Source of the DNA: Proteiniborus sp. MB09-C3
Lineage (GTDB): Bacteria > Bacillota > Clostridia > Tissierellales > Proteiniboraceae
Assembly (NCBI RefSeq): GCF_030263895.1
Contig: NZ_CP127161.1
Span: forward strand, 3,100,001-3,164,000
Reading direction: 5' to 3'
DNA length: 64,000 nucleotides
The notes beneath the pieces are model-generated. The model was not told the DNA's origin and made no database searches. It was given only the letters and a program-made list of their open reading frames with translations. The translations under genes were made by a program, and so were the position numbers. How positions within the stretch are numbered: the first letter of the stretch is position 1; the number at the start of each line of letters is the position of its first letter. Below, piece by piece: positions 44,207-53,464 of the stretch.

Positions 44207-45088
44207 TTATTTAGATTTTTTAGCTAATTTCTTTCTTTTACTCTTTCCTCCAAGCCTAGTCATAGGATTTATCCTTAATGATGATAAATACAGTAATATA
44301 GCTGATAAAACTAAATCAAAGCCTAGATTAATGTACAGTGGAAGTAAAGGATTGCCGGTAGATCCTCTTCCTATGAATCCACTTAGTATATCTGTACCCA
44401 TCATTTTGAAAAGTATTGAACCAAGACCACTAAGCGGATTTGCATATAAAATTACAGGGAAGGTCTGAGTAATAGATAATCCTCTAGGTAGATAATAAAA
44501 TACTCTACTTAATAGAACTACAAAAAAGGTCCCCCCTAGTAAAAATAATGCCATCATATAGCTTGCTACTGTTGATGTTGATGTCTTTTTAAAAAATGTT
44601 GACATAAAAATACCTATACTCCCGAAGAGTATTGCTGTTACAAAATAAAAGCCAAATATAAGTATTATGTTTCCAGGTGAAACTCCGCCAAATATAAAAA
44701 ATGTACTCATTACAGGTATAGATGCTATCAACAATATAATCACTTCAGCAAGTGAAGAAAAAAGTTTTCCAAGTATTATTGAAATACTAGACATCTTAGT
44801 ACAGATTAACAGCTCAAGTGTACTACGTTCTCTTTCTCCAGAAATGCTACCTGCTGTAGTAGCAGGTACAATAAATATGAGCAGTAGTAGCTGAAATATA
44901 GTAAATACAAAAAACATCTCTTTCACATTATCTAGTCTCATACCTCTATAGCTGTTATATGAAAAAATAACTTCTGCAAATACTAATAATACGAGCAATG
45001 ACAATATTAGTACATAGAGAGAAATCATTACAGGGGTTCTCCATGTTCTCATTCTAGTCTTTAATTCCTTCTTTAAAACTGGATTCAT
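44207..45088 (-). CDS. ABC-2 type permease
   Basis: 293 residues, six membrane segments, the conserved cytoplasmic ERERSTLELLICTKMSS block after segment 2 and a Lys-rich C-terminus. It overlaps the ATPase gene by one base and precedes the coiled-coil gene by 12 bases, so the transporter is embedded in the MoxR operon. Confidence 0.85.
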   Translation of the reverse strand: MNPVLKKELKTRMRTWRTPVMISLYVLILSLLVLLVFAEVIFSYNSYRGMRLDNVKEMFFVFTIFQLLLLIFIVPATTAGSISGERERSTLELLICTKMSSISIILGKLFSSLAEVIILLIASIPVMSTFFIFGGVSPGNIILIFGFYFVTAILFGSIGIFMSTFFKKTSTSTVASYMMALFLLGGTFFVVLLSRVFYYLPRGLSITQTFPVILYANPLSGLGSILFKMMGTDILSGFIGRGSTGNPLLPLYINLGFDLVLSAILLYLSSLRINPMTRLGGKSKRKKLAKKSK

Positions 45089-46014
45089 TATTCCGCATCT
45101 CCTTTCGTAACCTGCATAAATATTTCTTCAAGGTTGCTTTGAAGTGGATTAAATGAAGCTAAAGATATTTCCTTTAACACAAGCTTTTTAATGAGGCTAG
45201 CCATGTCTTCTTCACTACCACTAAATCCAAATTCTATTACATTGTCATTGTCATATATATTTGAAACCTGTGGCTCCTCCATTAAAATATTAATTGCTTT
45301 CTCTGCATTATCTAATACCTTTATACGTACTCCATTCGTACCAGTTACCTTCCTCAATATTTCATCAACAGTGCCACTTATAGCTACTTTACCTTTTTCA
45401 ATTATACCAATGCCGGTACATAGCTCAGATAATTCGGGTAAAATATGAGAGCTTATTAATATGGTTTTTCCCATTCTCTTTAGTTCTCTTAATATATCCT
45501 TCATTTGAACTCTAGCCCTTGGATCCATACCAGAAGCTGGTTCATCTAATATCAGAAACCTGGGATTGTGAATAAGACTTCTTGCTAAACAAAGTCTTTG
45601 TTTCATACCTCTAGATAGTGCATCTACATAAGAATCCGCTTTGTGAGATAAATCTACTAAATCTAAAAGCTCTCCTAGCATCCTTTTCTTTTCATCTTTA
45701 TTTAATCCTTCAATATCGGCATAAAACTCTAAATATTCATTTACTTTAAGATTATCATAAACTCCAAAGAAGTCTGGCATGTAGCCTATGCTGCCTCTAG
45801 CTTCTTTAATATTTTTAGATACATCTATATCGTCAATATATATATTCCCTGAAGTAGGTTTTAGCAAAGTAGCTATCATTTTTAATGTTGTAGTCTTACC
45901 TGCTCCATTAGGTCCTACAAATCCAAATATTTCTCCTTCTTTAATTTCAAGGGAGAGATTATCTACTGCTGTAAATCTTCCATATTGCTTAGTTAAATTC
46001 TCTATTCTTATCAT
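45088..46014 (-). CDS. ABC transporter ATP-binding protein
   Basis: 308 residues. Walker A GPNGAGKTTTLK, Q-loop GYMPDFFGVYDNL, signature ALSRGMKQRLCLARSLIH, Walker B FLILDEPASGMDP and H-loop SSHIL. A ~90-residue C-terminal extension follows. It partners the next gene's permease and starts on the last base of the preceding stop. Confidence 0.9.
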   Translation of the reverse strand: MIRIENLTKQYGRFTAVDNLSLEIKEGEIFGFVGPNGAGKTTTLKMIATLLKPTSGNIYIDDIDVSKNIKEARGSIGYMPDFFGVYDNLKVNEYLEFYADIEGLNKDEKKRMLGELLDLVDLSHKADSYVDALSRGMKQRLCLARSLIHNPRFLILDEPASGMDPRARVQMKDILRELKRMGKTILISSHILPELSELCTGIGIIEKGKVAISGTVDEILRKVTGTNGVRIKVLDNAEKAINILMEEPQVSNIYDNDNVIEFGFSGSEEDMASLIKKLVLKEISLASFNPLQSNLEEIFMQVTKGDAE

Positions 46015-48434
46015 TACTTAGCTACCCCCTTTATAGAAAATGTAGGCATCCATATTCGATCTCTTCCGTCTACTTCTATCTTTAGCTTGGTTCCATAAAT
46101 TTCATCATAGTAGGTGTTTTTATTGTTATTATCTATTAGGATAGTAAAGCTCGTATATTCATCCCATTGACTAGTTGCATAGTTAAATATCCAGATTTTA
46201 TTGCTAGAGGATATATTGCCATATGCTAGGTTAATATTTAATTCATCAAAATCTATTTTTTCATCTGATTTTATGGACATAACTGTGCTTCCCTGTCCAT
46301 AAAACCCTCTATCATAAGCATCGTAATTCAAGCCATTCAATTCTAATATCTTTGGTGATAAAATTCCATATGGTATTTCTACTACTTCACCTTTTTCATA
46401 ATTCATATTAATTGGCATTAAAATAATATTTCTATCAATTCTTTCTACGACTTTTTCATTTACAGTTATGTCACTGGATAGCTTATCTGTATTCCATGCT
46501 ATTATAAATGCTCCATCATTATTGTTGTCAACGTTAATATATTGAAATAAGCCTTCTAACATATCTCTTTTTATATCTTGAGAAAGTATGACATCTTGAT
46601 TATTTATATTCCCAGGTCCACTATTCCAAGGATAAATAGACTCTATTACTTGATACATATCTCTTCTGTATACTGCTGCCCCTTGATTAATAGTAGAAGA
46701 TGTATTTAAGTTAAAGCTTATGGATTTTGATTCTCCAATTTTGATATCTCCTAGCTTATGAAAGTTTAGGCCATAGAATAATATAGCATCTTTTAGCTCT
46801 ATATTTGAATTGTTTTTTATTTCTCCTGATATTGTATTGTCCTTTAACTTTAGCTCTTGGGAAATGCCATTATCTAACTTTTTGGTTTCCTTTAAAGTTA
46901 TTTGCTGCACATCCCAGACACCTTTCTTTTTGAATGAAATAGCTCTATTTTTTTGCAGAATGTACTCTAGAATAATATCATTATCACCGTATTTCATATA
47001 GTCATCATTGCTGTATCTGCTATTTGGAAATATATCCGTGTCTTCACTTGAGCTAATGTTTACATCCCCATTTTTAAAGCTTATAACGCCTGCAAAGGTA
47101 TTAATGTCATAGCTATCTGCGCCATTATTTATATTGATAACCGAAACATTATTCATAAGAGGATTTTTGAAGCTAGTTCCAGAACCCCAGATGAGCACTA
47201 CTACAGAAAAAAGCACAGCTAATGCAGGAATAGTAATCCAAGCCATTTCTCTTTTATCTAGTCTCTTTAAAACTAGGTAATTAATAGGTCCTACTATTAC
47301 AGTAAATATCATTAATACTGCAATAATTACTTTTACAGAAGGAGCCTTGCTACTTGGAATATATTGATTTATATCAAAAAATCTATAGGGAGAATTATTG
47401 CTGGTTAAAATATCTTCAGAGTGAGTTTCTGAAACATCACTGGTCAATATTCTCTCTAGAAATTTATCTTTCCCACTCCAGTCTATAAAGGGACTCAAAC
47501 CTAGATCAAAGGTTGATATAACTACGTTTCCATTGCCTTTGCTTTCACTAAATATAATAGGAAGATTTCCTTCTTTCAAAATAACATTTCCCGAACTAGA
47601 TATGGCATCAACTATTGAAAGAGGAGAACTAGGCATAAATGCATTTCCACTAGAATCCTTAATATTGTCAAATTTAGTAATCGCAGTAGTTCCGGATACT
47701 TCTATGTAATTGATATCACCTAGACCCTTTAATGTCTTATTGTAATTAGGCCCAGTACCTATTAGCAGTACTCCCCCATTGTCTACCCATTTTATTAATG
47801 CCTCTTTTTCTTCACTAGTTAGCTTTTCAGTATTATAGTTGTTTATTAAAATTACATCAAGCATGTTTAAATATCTAGTATCCGTAGGAATTTGTCCATC
47901 TAGATCACACATGGATGATGTTCTATTGCCACTTTTCTCATCTGAATTTTGAAATGTCATAAGAGGTAAATACCATAAAGATTCAAATTCATCACTTAGT
48001 ACCCCAATACCTACTGTGTTAGATGCTTTAGCTATAGGCATAGCTACGGATTGGTCTTCCCATATGAGTTTATCATTGCTGTCTAAAATCCTTATTTTAT
48101 ATTCGCTTACTTGTCTGTCTAGCTTAAGTTCCATATTTATAGTCTTTGTAGCTCCTTTTGCTATGTCTAAATCTTTAGTATAAGCAGTATAAAGCTTTTT
48201 ACCTGAAGAGACTATATTCTCAAATAGAATCTGTATTTTTCCATTAACATCTTTTTGATTGTTTTTTACCTCAATATTTACAGGTGTAACATATTCATAT
48301 TTAAAAAATCCATTAAAGCCAATATTAGCCTTAACTTCAAAAGGCGCTTCTGCATAGGTTGTGGCAGAAAAGCCAAAGGAAAAAATTACAAATGCAGCCG
48401 CTAACATTAAAACAGTTTTTATACTTTTGCGCAT
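46014..48434 (-). CDS. Large exported membrane protein, first gene of the MoxR/ABC operon
   Basis: 806 residues with a cleavable-type signal (RKSIKTVLMLAAAFVIFSFGFSATTYA), a beta-rich N-terminal domain, a segment with an amidotransferase-like look (DVILINNYNTEKLTSEEKEALIKWVDNGGVLLIGTG), two central membrane helices (~370-425) and a beta-rich C-terminus. The family is not recognised by name. The paired-helix centre and the glutamine-amidotransferase-like block resemble DUF4350-type neighbours of MoxR genes. Start ATG 48434 follows AGGAGG. Confidence 0.72.
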   Translation of the reverse strand: MRKSIKTVLMLAAAFVIFSFGFSATTYAEAPFEVKANIGFNGFFKYEYVTPVNIEVKNNQKDVNGKIQILFENIVSSGKKLYTAYTKDLDIAKGATKTINMELKLDRQVSEYKIRILDSNDKLIWEDQSVAMPIAKASNTVGIGVLSDEFESLWYLPLMTFQNSDEKSGNRTSSMCDLDGQIPTDTRYLNMLDVILINNYNTEKLTSEEKEALIKWVDNGGVLLIGTGPNYNKTLKGLGDINYIEVSGTTAITKFDNIKDSSGNAFMPSSPLSIVDAISSSGNVILKEGNLPIIFSESKGNGNVVISTFDLGLSPFIDWSGKDKFLERILTSDVSETHSEDILTSNNSPYRFFDINQYIPSSKAPSVKVIIAVLMIFTVIVGPINYLVLKRLDKREMAWITIPALAVLFSVVVLIWGSGTSFKNPLMNNVSVININNGADSYDINTFAGVISFKNGDVNISSSEDTDIFPNSRYSNDDYMKYGDNDIILEYILQKNRAISFKKKGVWDVQQITLKETKKLDNGISQELKLKDNTISGEIKNNSNIELKDAILFYGLNFHKLGDIKIGESKSISFNLNTSSTINQGAAVYRRDMYQVIESIYPWNSGPGNINNQDVILSQDIKRDMLEGLFQYINVDNNNDGAFIIAWNTDKLSSDITVNEKVVERIDRNIILMPINMNYEKGEVVEIPYGILSPKILELNGLNYDAYDRGFYGQGSTVMSIKSDEKIDFDELNINLAYGNISSSNKIWIFNYATSQWDEYTSFTILIDNNNKNTYYDEIYGTKLKIEVDGRDRIWMPTFSIKGVAK

Positions 48435-48613
48435 CCCGTTCTCAGTCCTCCTAATTTAGTTATAGATATTTAACGAAAATGTTCTTTATTTGTTCCGCAT
48501 ATCACTTAAAGAAAGCAATTCTCTCTGAATGGGTCATAAGCTTATTATACTATATTTCACATTATAAGCTAGAAAAGTAAACATATCGTAAGAAAAATAT
48601 AATAAATAGCAAA

Positions 48614-48646
48614 AACCCTATAAGTATATTGCTCACTTATAGGGTT
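48614..48646 (-). terminator. Terminator of the glutaredoxin gene
   Basis: A perfect 12-bp stem (AACCCTATAAGT/ACTTATAGGGTT) with a 9-base loop and a T-run on the minus strand, 37 bases past the stop at 48683. It separates this unit from the MoxR operon. The remaining spacer 48435-48613 holds nothing recognisable beyond a presumed promoter. Confidence 0.85.
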
Positions 48647-48682
48647 AATACATAAATTTTACTGCTATTCCCATCTTTTATT

Positions 48683-48907
48683 TTATAAAAGTTCCTCTAG
48701 TTTTGCTTTATCAAAGCCTACTATTTCTTCTCCGTTTACTACTATTACTGGAACTCCCATATATCCTTTTTGCATCAATTCTTTTCTTGCAGAAGGATCA
48801 GTGCTAATATTTTTTTCTTCATAGCTTACACCCTTTTCTTGAAGATATTCCTTTGCTAAAGTACAATATCTACATGTATTACTTGAATAAACAACTACGT
48901 TTGCCAT
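48683..48907 (-). CDS. Glutaredoxin family protein (NrdH-like)
   Basis: 74 residues from ATG 48907 behind AAGGAGGG. Redox motif CRYC (residues ~12-15), the cis-Pro loop GVPVIVV, and GFDKAKLEELL at the end. The fold is that of small clostridial glutaredoxin/NrdH proteins that reduce disulfides in the cytoplasm. Confidence 0.9.
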   Translation of the reverse strand: MANVVVYSSNTCRYCTLAKEYLQEKGVSYEEKNISTDPSARKELMQKGYMGVPVIVVNGEEIVGFDKAKLEELL

Positions 48908-48982
48908 ATAAAATCCCTCCTTAATTTTTATTGTATTTTTATTATACCCTACAGGGGTATGATTAATCAAGTTATAAAAAAA

Positions 48983-49246
48983 TTATTCTATATTACTTCT
49001 CCATTCTTTTAAAGTTAATTTTCTAGATTTCTCTAATACCGCCGGATCATTTTCTGCAAGCTTTTTAGCTTCCTCAATGCTATCTACTTTGTAGATTATA
49101 AGTCCTCCACTATGATCGGTAAAAGGACCCTTCGCAAATATCTTTCCTTCATCTATGTATTTTTGAAGATAAGCTTTATGTACATCTAATATTTCTGCAT
49201 CCTTTTCAGGATCTATGGTTTCTAACATAGCAGCATATAATATCAT
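48983..49246 (-). CDS. YciI family protein
   Basis: 87 residues. YciI pattern: LDVHKAYLQKYIDEGKIFAKGPFTDHSGGLIIYKVDSIEEAKKLAENDP with the conserved His and the G-P-F-x-D active-site-like block. The family has a ferredoxin-like fold and mostly unknown reactions. It lies 75 bases upstream of the glutaredoxin gene. It is the last gene before the accessory cassette-like region. Confidence 0.85.
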   Translation of the reverse strand: MILYAAMLETIDPEKDAEILDVHKAYLQKYIDEGKIFAKGPFTDHSGGLIIYKVDSIEEAKKLAENDPAVLEKSRKLTLKEWRSNIE

Positions 49247-49369
49247 GCTTTCAACTCCTCATGTTTTTGATTATTGTATTATATATTTTTATTTTAGGCA
49301 ATAGATATGTTTTTTATAAATTATACTAATCTATGTTCCAATATTTACGATGTTTTTGGACTAAATTCT

Positions 49370-49479
49370 AAAGCTAGGTTCCATTTCTATTCCAGTAAGG
49401 GTTATAGTGTACAAAGTTCTAAGATTATGCCCTAGTACACCTTTATACAAATATAATTTAAACAGCTGTATCTAGCTTT
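49370..49479 (-). repeat. Cassette-associated palindromic element a
   Basis: Outer arms AAAGCTAG (49370-49377) and CTAGCTTT (49472-49479); inner arms GTGTAC (49407) and GTACAC (49435); core CTAAGATTATGCC at 49419-49431 followed by CCTTTATACAAATA. It lies 4 bases 3' of the flavoprotein gene's stop. No other gene is visible in the 49247-49483 spacer. Confidence 0.6.
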
Positions 49480-49483
49480 ATTA

Positions 49484-50149
49484 TTATTTTCTTTCAGCTA
49501 TTATATTACCTATCATATTATTTACTAGTGGTTCTATTCGTACTTTGATATCTTCCCAATCATATTTTTGGATAGGAAAAATAGAATTCTCATCTTTAAT
49601 TACTTCTTGTATTGGAAGTGCTATTCCGTTAGGCCACTCCTCATTTACGCCTAATATATTCATTTCTATTGGATATGATAATGCATTTGCAATTGTATTT
49701 AAAACTACTCCTTTGTATCCCTTGATTATTTCTTCTGTTCCTCCACCATGGCCTATAATCCCAACTGGTTTTTTATATAATGGAGATCGATATTCTTCCT
49801 TATGAAATCGTGGTAAAAATGTTAACTGCTCCATTTTTTCCAATAGCATAGATAGCTTAGATGGTATCGGAGCATAGTGTGCTGATACTACAAATAATCC
49901 ATCGGATTTTATTACTTTAGAATAAATATTATTAAAATCTTCATCATATACACATACTGCCTTTTTAAAGCATTTTCCACATCCAATACAAGGGCTTAAT
50001 TCATAGTCCACAAGCTTTATTATTTCTACTGAAATTAGGCTTTCACTCTTTTTTATGACCATTTCTTTAATTAAGTTGCATGTCTTTGATGAAGTACCAT
50101 AATCCTTTGCATGCTTAATATTTGATGCTGATATACAAGTAATTATCAT
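49484..50149 (-). CDS. NAD(P)H-dependent FMN reductase-like flavoprotein
   Basis: 221 residues of the flavodoxin-like family: a Rossmann-type start (ITCISASNIKHAKDYGTSSKTCNLIKEM), a Cys-rich block CIGCGKCFKKAVC typical of the iron-sulfur flavoprotein branch, and GIIGHGGGTEEI in the flavin site. It probably transfers electrons in redox or detoxification. AAAGGAG precedes the ATG. Confidence 0.8.
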   Translation of the reverse strand: MIITCISASNIKHAKDYGTSSKTCNLIKEMVIKKSESLISVEIIKLVDYELSPCIGCGKCFKKAVCVYDEDFNNIYSKVIKSDGLFVVSAHYAPIPSKLSMLLEKMEQLTFLPRFHKEEYRSPLYKKPVGIIGHGGGTEEIIKGYKGVVLNTIANALSYPIEMNILGVNEEWPNGIALPIQEVIKDENSIFPIQKYDWEDIKVRIEPLVNNMIGNIIAERK

Positions 50150-50186
50150 ACCCTACTCCTTTTCTGCTTTTATTTAACTCAAAAGT

Positions 50187-50291
50187 TTAGCTTAGATATG
50201 AAGCTAATTATGACATCTAGCTATTAAATCTCAGTCACATATGCCTTATTGGGTCTTATTAAATATTATTAGTCACCTTATTTAAAGCTAA
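50187..50291 (-). repeat. Cassette-associated palindromic element k
   Basis: Outer arms TTAGCTT (50187-50193) and AAGCTAA (50285-50291) enclose a diverged core (TCTTATTAAATATTATTAGTCACCTTATTT, given here in two parts: 50253-50270 and 50271-50282). It lies 70 bases 3' of the NUDIX gene stop. A separate small hairpin AGCTATT/AATAGCT sits nearer the stop (50322-50338). Confidence 0.45.
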
Positions 50292-50361
50292 TCCAATTTT
50301 AGTAACCTCTAAATTTATTCTCAGCTATTTACAATAGCTTGTGCTCATTTTGTAAAAAAAT

Positions 50362-50778
50362 CTATTTTAAAAGTATGTTTTTATAAAGAAATATTTGCTC
50401 CATTATATGCCCAATATTGCCTTCTCCAGCAAACTTAGAAACATCAAAAAAATTCTGATTTATTTCTATCCATTCTAAGTCGTTCTCATCTCCATATACA
50501 GATATCTCTTTATTCAAACGTCCAACATATGCTTCTACTTTAATGCTAGATAAATAATATGTAAAATCCATTAAATGTGTTAATATAACATCTTTTTTAG
50601 AAATACCCGTTTCTTCCTCCAATTCACGATAAGCTGCACTTAATCCATCTTCGCCACTTTCAATCTTTCCTCCAACTAAATTGTATAGTCCCTTATATGG
50701 ATTTTTTCTCCTTTTACACATAAGTATATGTTTACACATACTATCAAAAACAGCGATTACATTAAAATCTATATTCAT
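50362..50778 (-). CDS. NUDIX hydrolase
   Basis: 138 residues from ATG 50778 behind GGAGGAG (an in-frame extension has no site). The full Nudix box reads G-KIESG-E-DGLSAAY-REL-EEETGI, matching Gx5Ex7REUxEExGU. N-terminal CKRRKNPYKGLYNLVGG is usual for nucleotide-cleaning NUDIX proteins. Substrate is unknown. Confidence 0.88.
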   Translation of the reverse strand: MNIDFNVIAVFDSMCKHILMCKRRKNPYKGLYNLVGGKIESGEDGLSAAYRELEEETGISKKDVILTHLMDFTYYLSSIKVEAYVGRLNKEISVYGDENDLEWIEINQNFFDVSKFAGEGNIGHIMEQIFLYKNILLK

Positions 50779-50919
50779 TGTTTCTCCTCCATTTTTTAGA
50801 CATGAAAACTTGCATTGGTTCATTCCAACCTTCTTCTCTGATTTCATTAAAAATATCATCAAGGTCATGAACTAATCTCTAACTCTTAAAATAACATATA
50901 TAATCTATCTTTCTCAGCT

Positions 50920-51765
50920 TTAATAATTTGGTTTTTTCTTTATATTTAGTAATACTAATGCATCATTCAATTGAGCATTGTCAATAACTCTTAACCAAAT
51001 CCATTTTCCATCATGATACTGTTTAGTACTATCTACTAAATTTAGCGTTGCTTCACTCACCTGATCCTTCATATTATTAAAAGTCTCTAATTCCTTCCTG
51101 CCAAATGTAAATAGGACAGTAAAAGCTTTTCTTTCAGGATGAATTGAAATAATTGTTTTCTTACCGTATTTATAATGTAATTCCCAACCATAATTTTTTC
51201 CACCATATTTGATATACTTATCAAGTCTATAATTATGCTCAATAAAACTAATAAGCTTATTCCAAAGCTCTACAATGTTTCTTTCTTCAATAAATTTTTT
51301 CATAATATCTTCACTAGGCTTAATTTTTTCATTAAACATTCTGGAATGTTTCCCTTGCATCTCTCTCAGTTCATTTAATCTTTTAACATTTTCATATGGC
51401 TTAATAATGTCCCTATAATCATTTCTTTTGATTTTTTTTTGAAATTTTTCCTGTATATCTTCTAACCTAACAGCCCTTTCCTCAAGCTTTTTGCATATAT
51501 ATCTATCGCACTGTGAGCAATTTTCATATCCGTGTCCTATTACACAGGGCCTAACAGGACATCCACCGTCAATTAGACGTGCCGTCAGGCAATCTGAACT
51601 AATGCATCCTTCACAGTAAATATCCTTTGCTTCTATTCTGAAGCCAAAGATTTTAAACCAGCCATCGCTCAATAACTGTCTTTTATCCTCTTTGTCAATA
51701 TTCTCCTTGTATGCTAGACACAAATCACATCTATAGCCACATCGTGTTAGTATTTCTTTTGTCAT
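50920..51765 (-). CDS. DUF3795-DUF3788 fusion protein
   Basis: 281 residues. The first ~95 residues are a Cys-rich DUF3795 zinc-type domain (CGYRCDLCLAYKEN, YCEGCIS, CPVRPCVIGHGYENCSQCDRYIC). The second half (~150-281) matches DUF3788-type proteins (LWNKLISFIEHNYRLDKYIKYGGKNYGWELHYKYGKKTIISIHPERKAF). These two usually occur separately; here they are one frame. Function is unknown. AAGGAGG precedes the ATG. Confidence 0.75.
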   Translation of the reverse strand: MTKEILTRCGYRCDLCLAYKENIDKEDKRQLLSDGWFKIFGFRIEAKDIYCEGCISSDCLTARLIDGGCPVRPCVIGHGYENCSQCDRYICKKLEERAVRLEDIQEKFQKKIKRNDYRDIIKPYENVKRLNELREMQGKHSRMFNEKIKPSEDIMKKFIEERNIVELWNKLISFIEHNYRLDKYIKYGGKNYGWELHYKYGKKTIISIHPERKAFTVLFTFGRKELETFNNMKDQVSEATLNLVDSTKQYHDGKWIWLRVIDNAQLNDALVLLNIKKKPNY

Positions 51766-52160
51766 TTACTGATACCTCCTTTTTGGATAAATACATATTC
51801 TAGAAGAGCTTAAAAGCTTTAGTCTACTTTATTTTAAGAGTTCGCCTTATAGCACACTCCTAATTTTATAATGATTTTTCATTGATATTTCCAGCCATGT
51901 TCTTATATACTAATTATATGAAAATATTACCATAGCATCAATATCTGATGCATAGCCTTGTGAAAAATCTCCGTTCATTTATTTTCATAATTATCTCTTA
52001 AAATAAGTATAGCACTTAAATTTGACAATAGTATGTCATATTTAAGTGCTATACAATCTTATGTTTTATTTCAGATATAAATAATACTTGGAATTTTAGC
52101 AATTTCAAAGTATTGGTTTTATTTATTAATTCAAACTCCTCGTAAATCGCTATAATTAAC
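51766..52160. other. 395-base spacer with a strong hairpin at 52007-52054
   Basis: No ORF is seen. A 15-bp perfect outer stem (GTATAGCACTTAAAT, 52007-52021 with 52040-52054) continues after one mismatch into TGACA/TGTCA and a 6-base loop. It has no T-run, so a role as processed RNA or operator is as likely as terminator. A second 6-bp hairpin GCATCA/TGATGC lies at ~51938-51955. Confidence 0.45.
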
Positions 52161-52523
52161 TCACAATATCAGACCAAACATTCTTGAAATTTCTTCAAGG
52201 CCACTTCTGATTTCCTCTCTTGAAAAGTCAGCACTTTCCAGTTGTTCGTCACTTAGCTCATTTAATCTTTTATAGAAATCAACGGCTACCATTAAGTAAT
52301 TTCTGTCATTGGCTTTGATTCGTTCGTATAATAAATTCTCTGCCTCATTTATTTCTAAAGAATTCAATAGCTCCAATAGTTCTTTATATAATAAGTCTGT
52401 CTGAGTATGATTTGTTTCATCTATGATTTCATAATGAACGGTATATTTCTTGAAAAAAAATCTAGCGATTAATTGAATTATATTTTCAATTTGTCTCATA
52501 ATCCAATCCTTTTGATAAAACAT
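52161..52523 (-). CDS. DUF6483 family protein
   Basis: 120 residues from ATG 52523 (GAGGTG site). All-helical, with the family-like start (FYQKDWIMRQIENIIQLIARFFF) and repeats of tetratricopeptide-like spacing (ELLNSLEINEAENLLYERI, DFYKRLNELSDEQLESADF). Function is unknown; common in Clostridia. Confidence 0.65.
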   Translation of the reverse strand: MFYQKDWIMRQIENIIQLIARFFFKKYTVHYEIIDETNHTQTDLLYKELLELLNSLEINEAENLLYERIKANDRNYLMVAVDFYKRLNELSDEQLESADFSREEIRSGLEEISRMFGLIL

Positions 52524-52590
52524 AAAAAGCTTCACCTCATCAAGCATAAAATGCTATATTCAATACTATGTATATTATTTAATAAAAATA

Positions 52591-52785
52591 TTATTTTTTT
52601 CTCTTAAATACTGCTATTGCCTCTCTACCATATCCATTAGCTCCATTTGTTGAAAAGCATGAAACTAACTCCCATCCTTGTTCTCCAAGTTTATTTAGCT
52701 CATAGTCGAAATCTTCTGTTTCCAATATGCCTCCGCTGAAACCCTTGAGTTTTATTTTGATTGTTGAATACTCCCACCTTTCCAT
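52591..52785 (-). CDS. DUF4177 family small protein
   Basis: 64 residues, ERWEYSTIKIK...ELNKLGEQGWELVSCFSTNGANGYGREAIAVFKRK. The LNxLGxxGWELV block and length are diagnostic of DUF4177, beta-rich proteins of unknown function. GGAGG precedes the ATG. Confidence 0.88.
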   Translation of the reverse strand: MERWEYSTIKIKLKGFSGGILETEDFDYELNKLGEQGWELVSCFSTNGANGYGREAIAVFKRKK

Positions 52786-52823
52786 TTAATTTCCTCCTTT
52801 ACTCTACAAATATAAATATATTA

Positions 52824-53333
52824 TTACTCATCTCTTAAATAGATACAATAATCTAAAATTACTTTTCCATTTTCATCTGGTGTTGTAAAACGTGGACAAT
52901 TATAGAGTTCAAAGACCCAAGCATTATTTGCAACCTGCCATCCTTCATCATTAATTTTAGATAGACACATGTCATGTGATTCCCGTCCATAAATTTCACC
53001 ATTATCATCACGACCGTAAATCCAGCAAGTACCTACATCCCCTGAAGGAATATCAACATACATATAGCCCTCTGGAATTGGTGTCTGTTCTGGAAAAAAC
53101 ATTCCTATCCAATATTCAAACTCGTCTGCACACCTCATACAGCCAAGATAGGCATCTCCGTTTTCAGGTAAACTCCCTAGCTCTTCTAAGGTTTTAAAAT
53201 AGCCTTTTTCAAACCATTCATTCCACTTGCTGCCAAAACTGCCAGATGAGTCTCTGTCCTTATCAGTATATCGCTTCCCAATTAGCCTTAGAGACGGAAA
53301 TCTTTCCCTATAAACCTTGATAACTTCTACCAT
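52824..53333 (-). CDS. GyrI-like / effector-binding domain protein (Cass2-type)
   Basis: 169 residues resembling a stand-alone GyrI-like (AraC-effector-binding/SOUL-like) domain: ERFPSLRLIGKRY at the start, the internal repeat CADEFEYWIGMFFPEQTPIPEGYMYVDIPSGDVGTCWI, and a terminal NGKVILDYCIYL strand. The family binds small ligands; one branch is known as integron-associated effector-binding protein, which is notable given the surrounding cassette-like layout. AGGAGG precedes the ATG. Confidence 0.75.
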   Translation of the reverse strand: MVEVIKVYRERFPSLRLIGKRYTDKDRDSSGSFGSKWNEWFEKGYFKTLEELGSLPENGDAYLGCMRCADEFEYWIGMFFPEQTPIPEGYMYVDIPSGDVGTCWIYGRDDNGEIYGRESHDMCLSKINDEGWQVANNAWVFELYNCPRFTTPDENGKVILDYCIYLRDE

Positions 53334-53464
53334 TAATAATACCTCCTGTTAAATATTTTTTCATTGACCTTGTTCTACTAATTTTAAGCAATTAAACAAA
53401 TCTTGAGACTATACAGGGCTTAACCACCCGCAACTACCACAAATCAGCCTTTTCATCTACCTTT

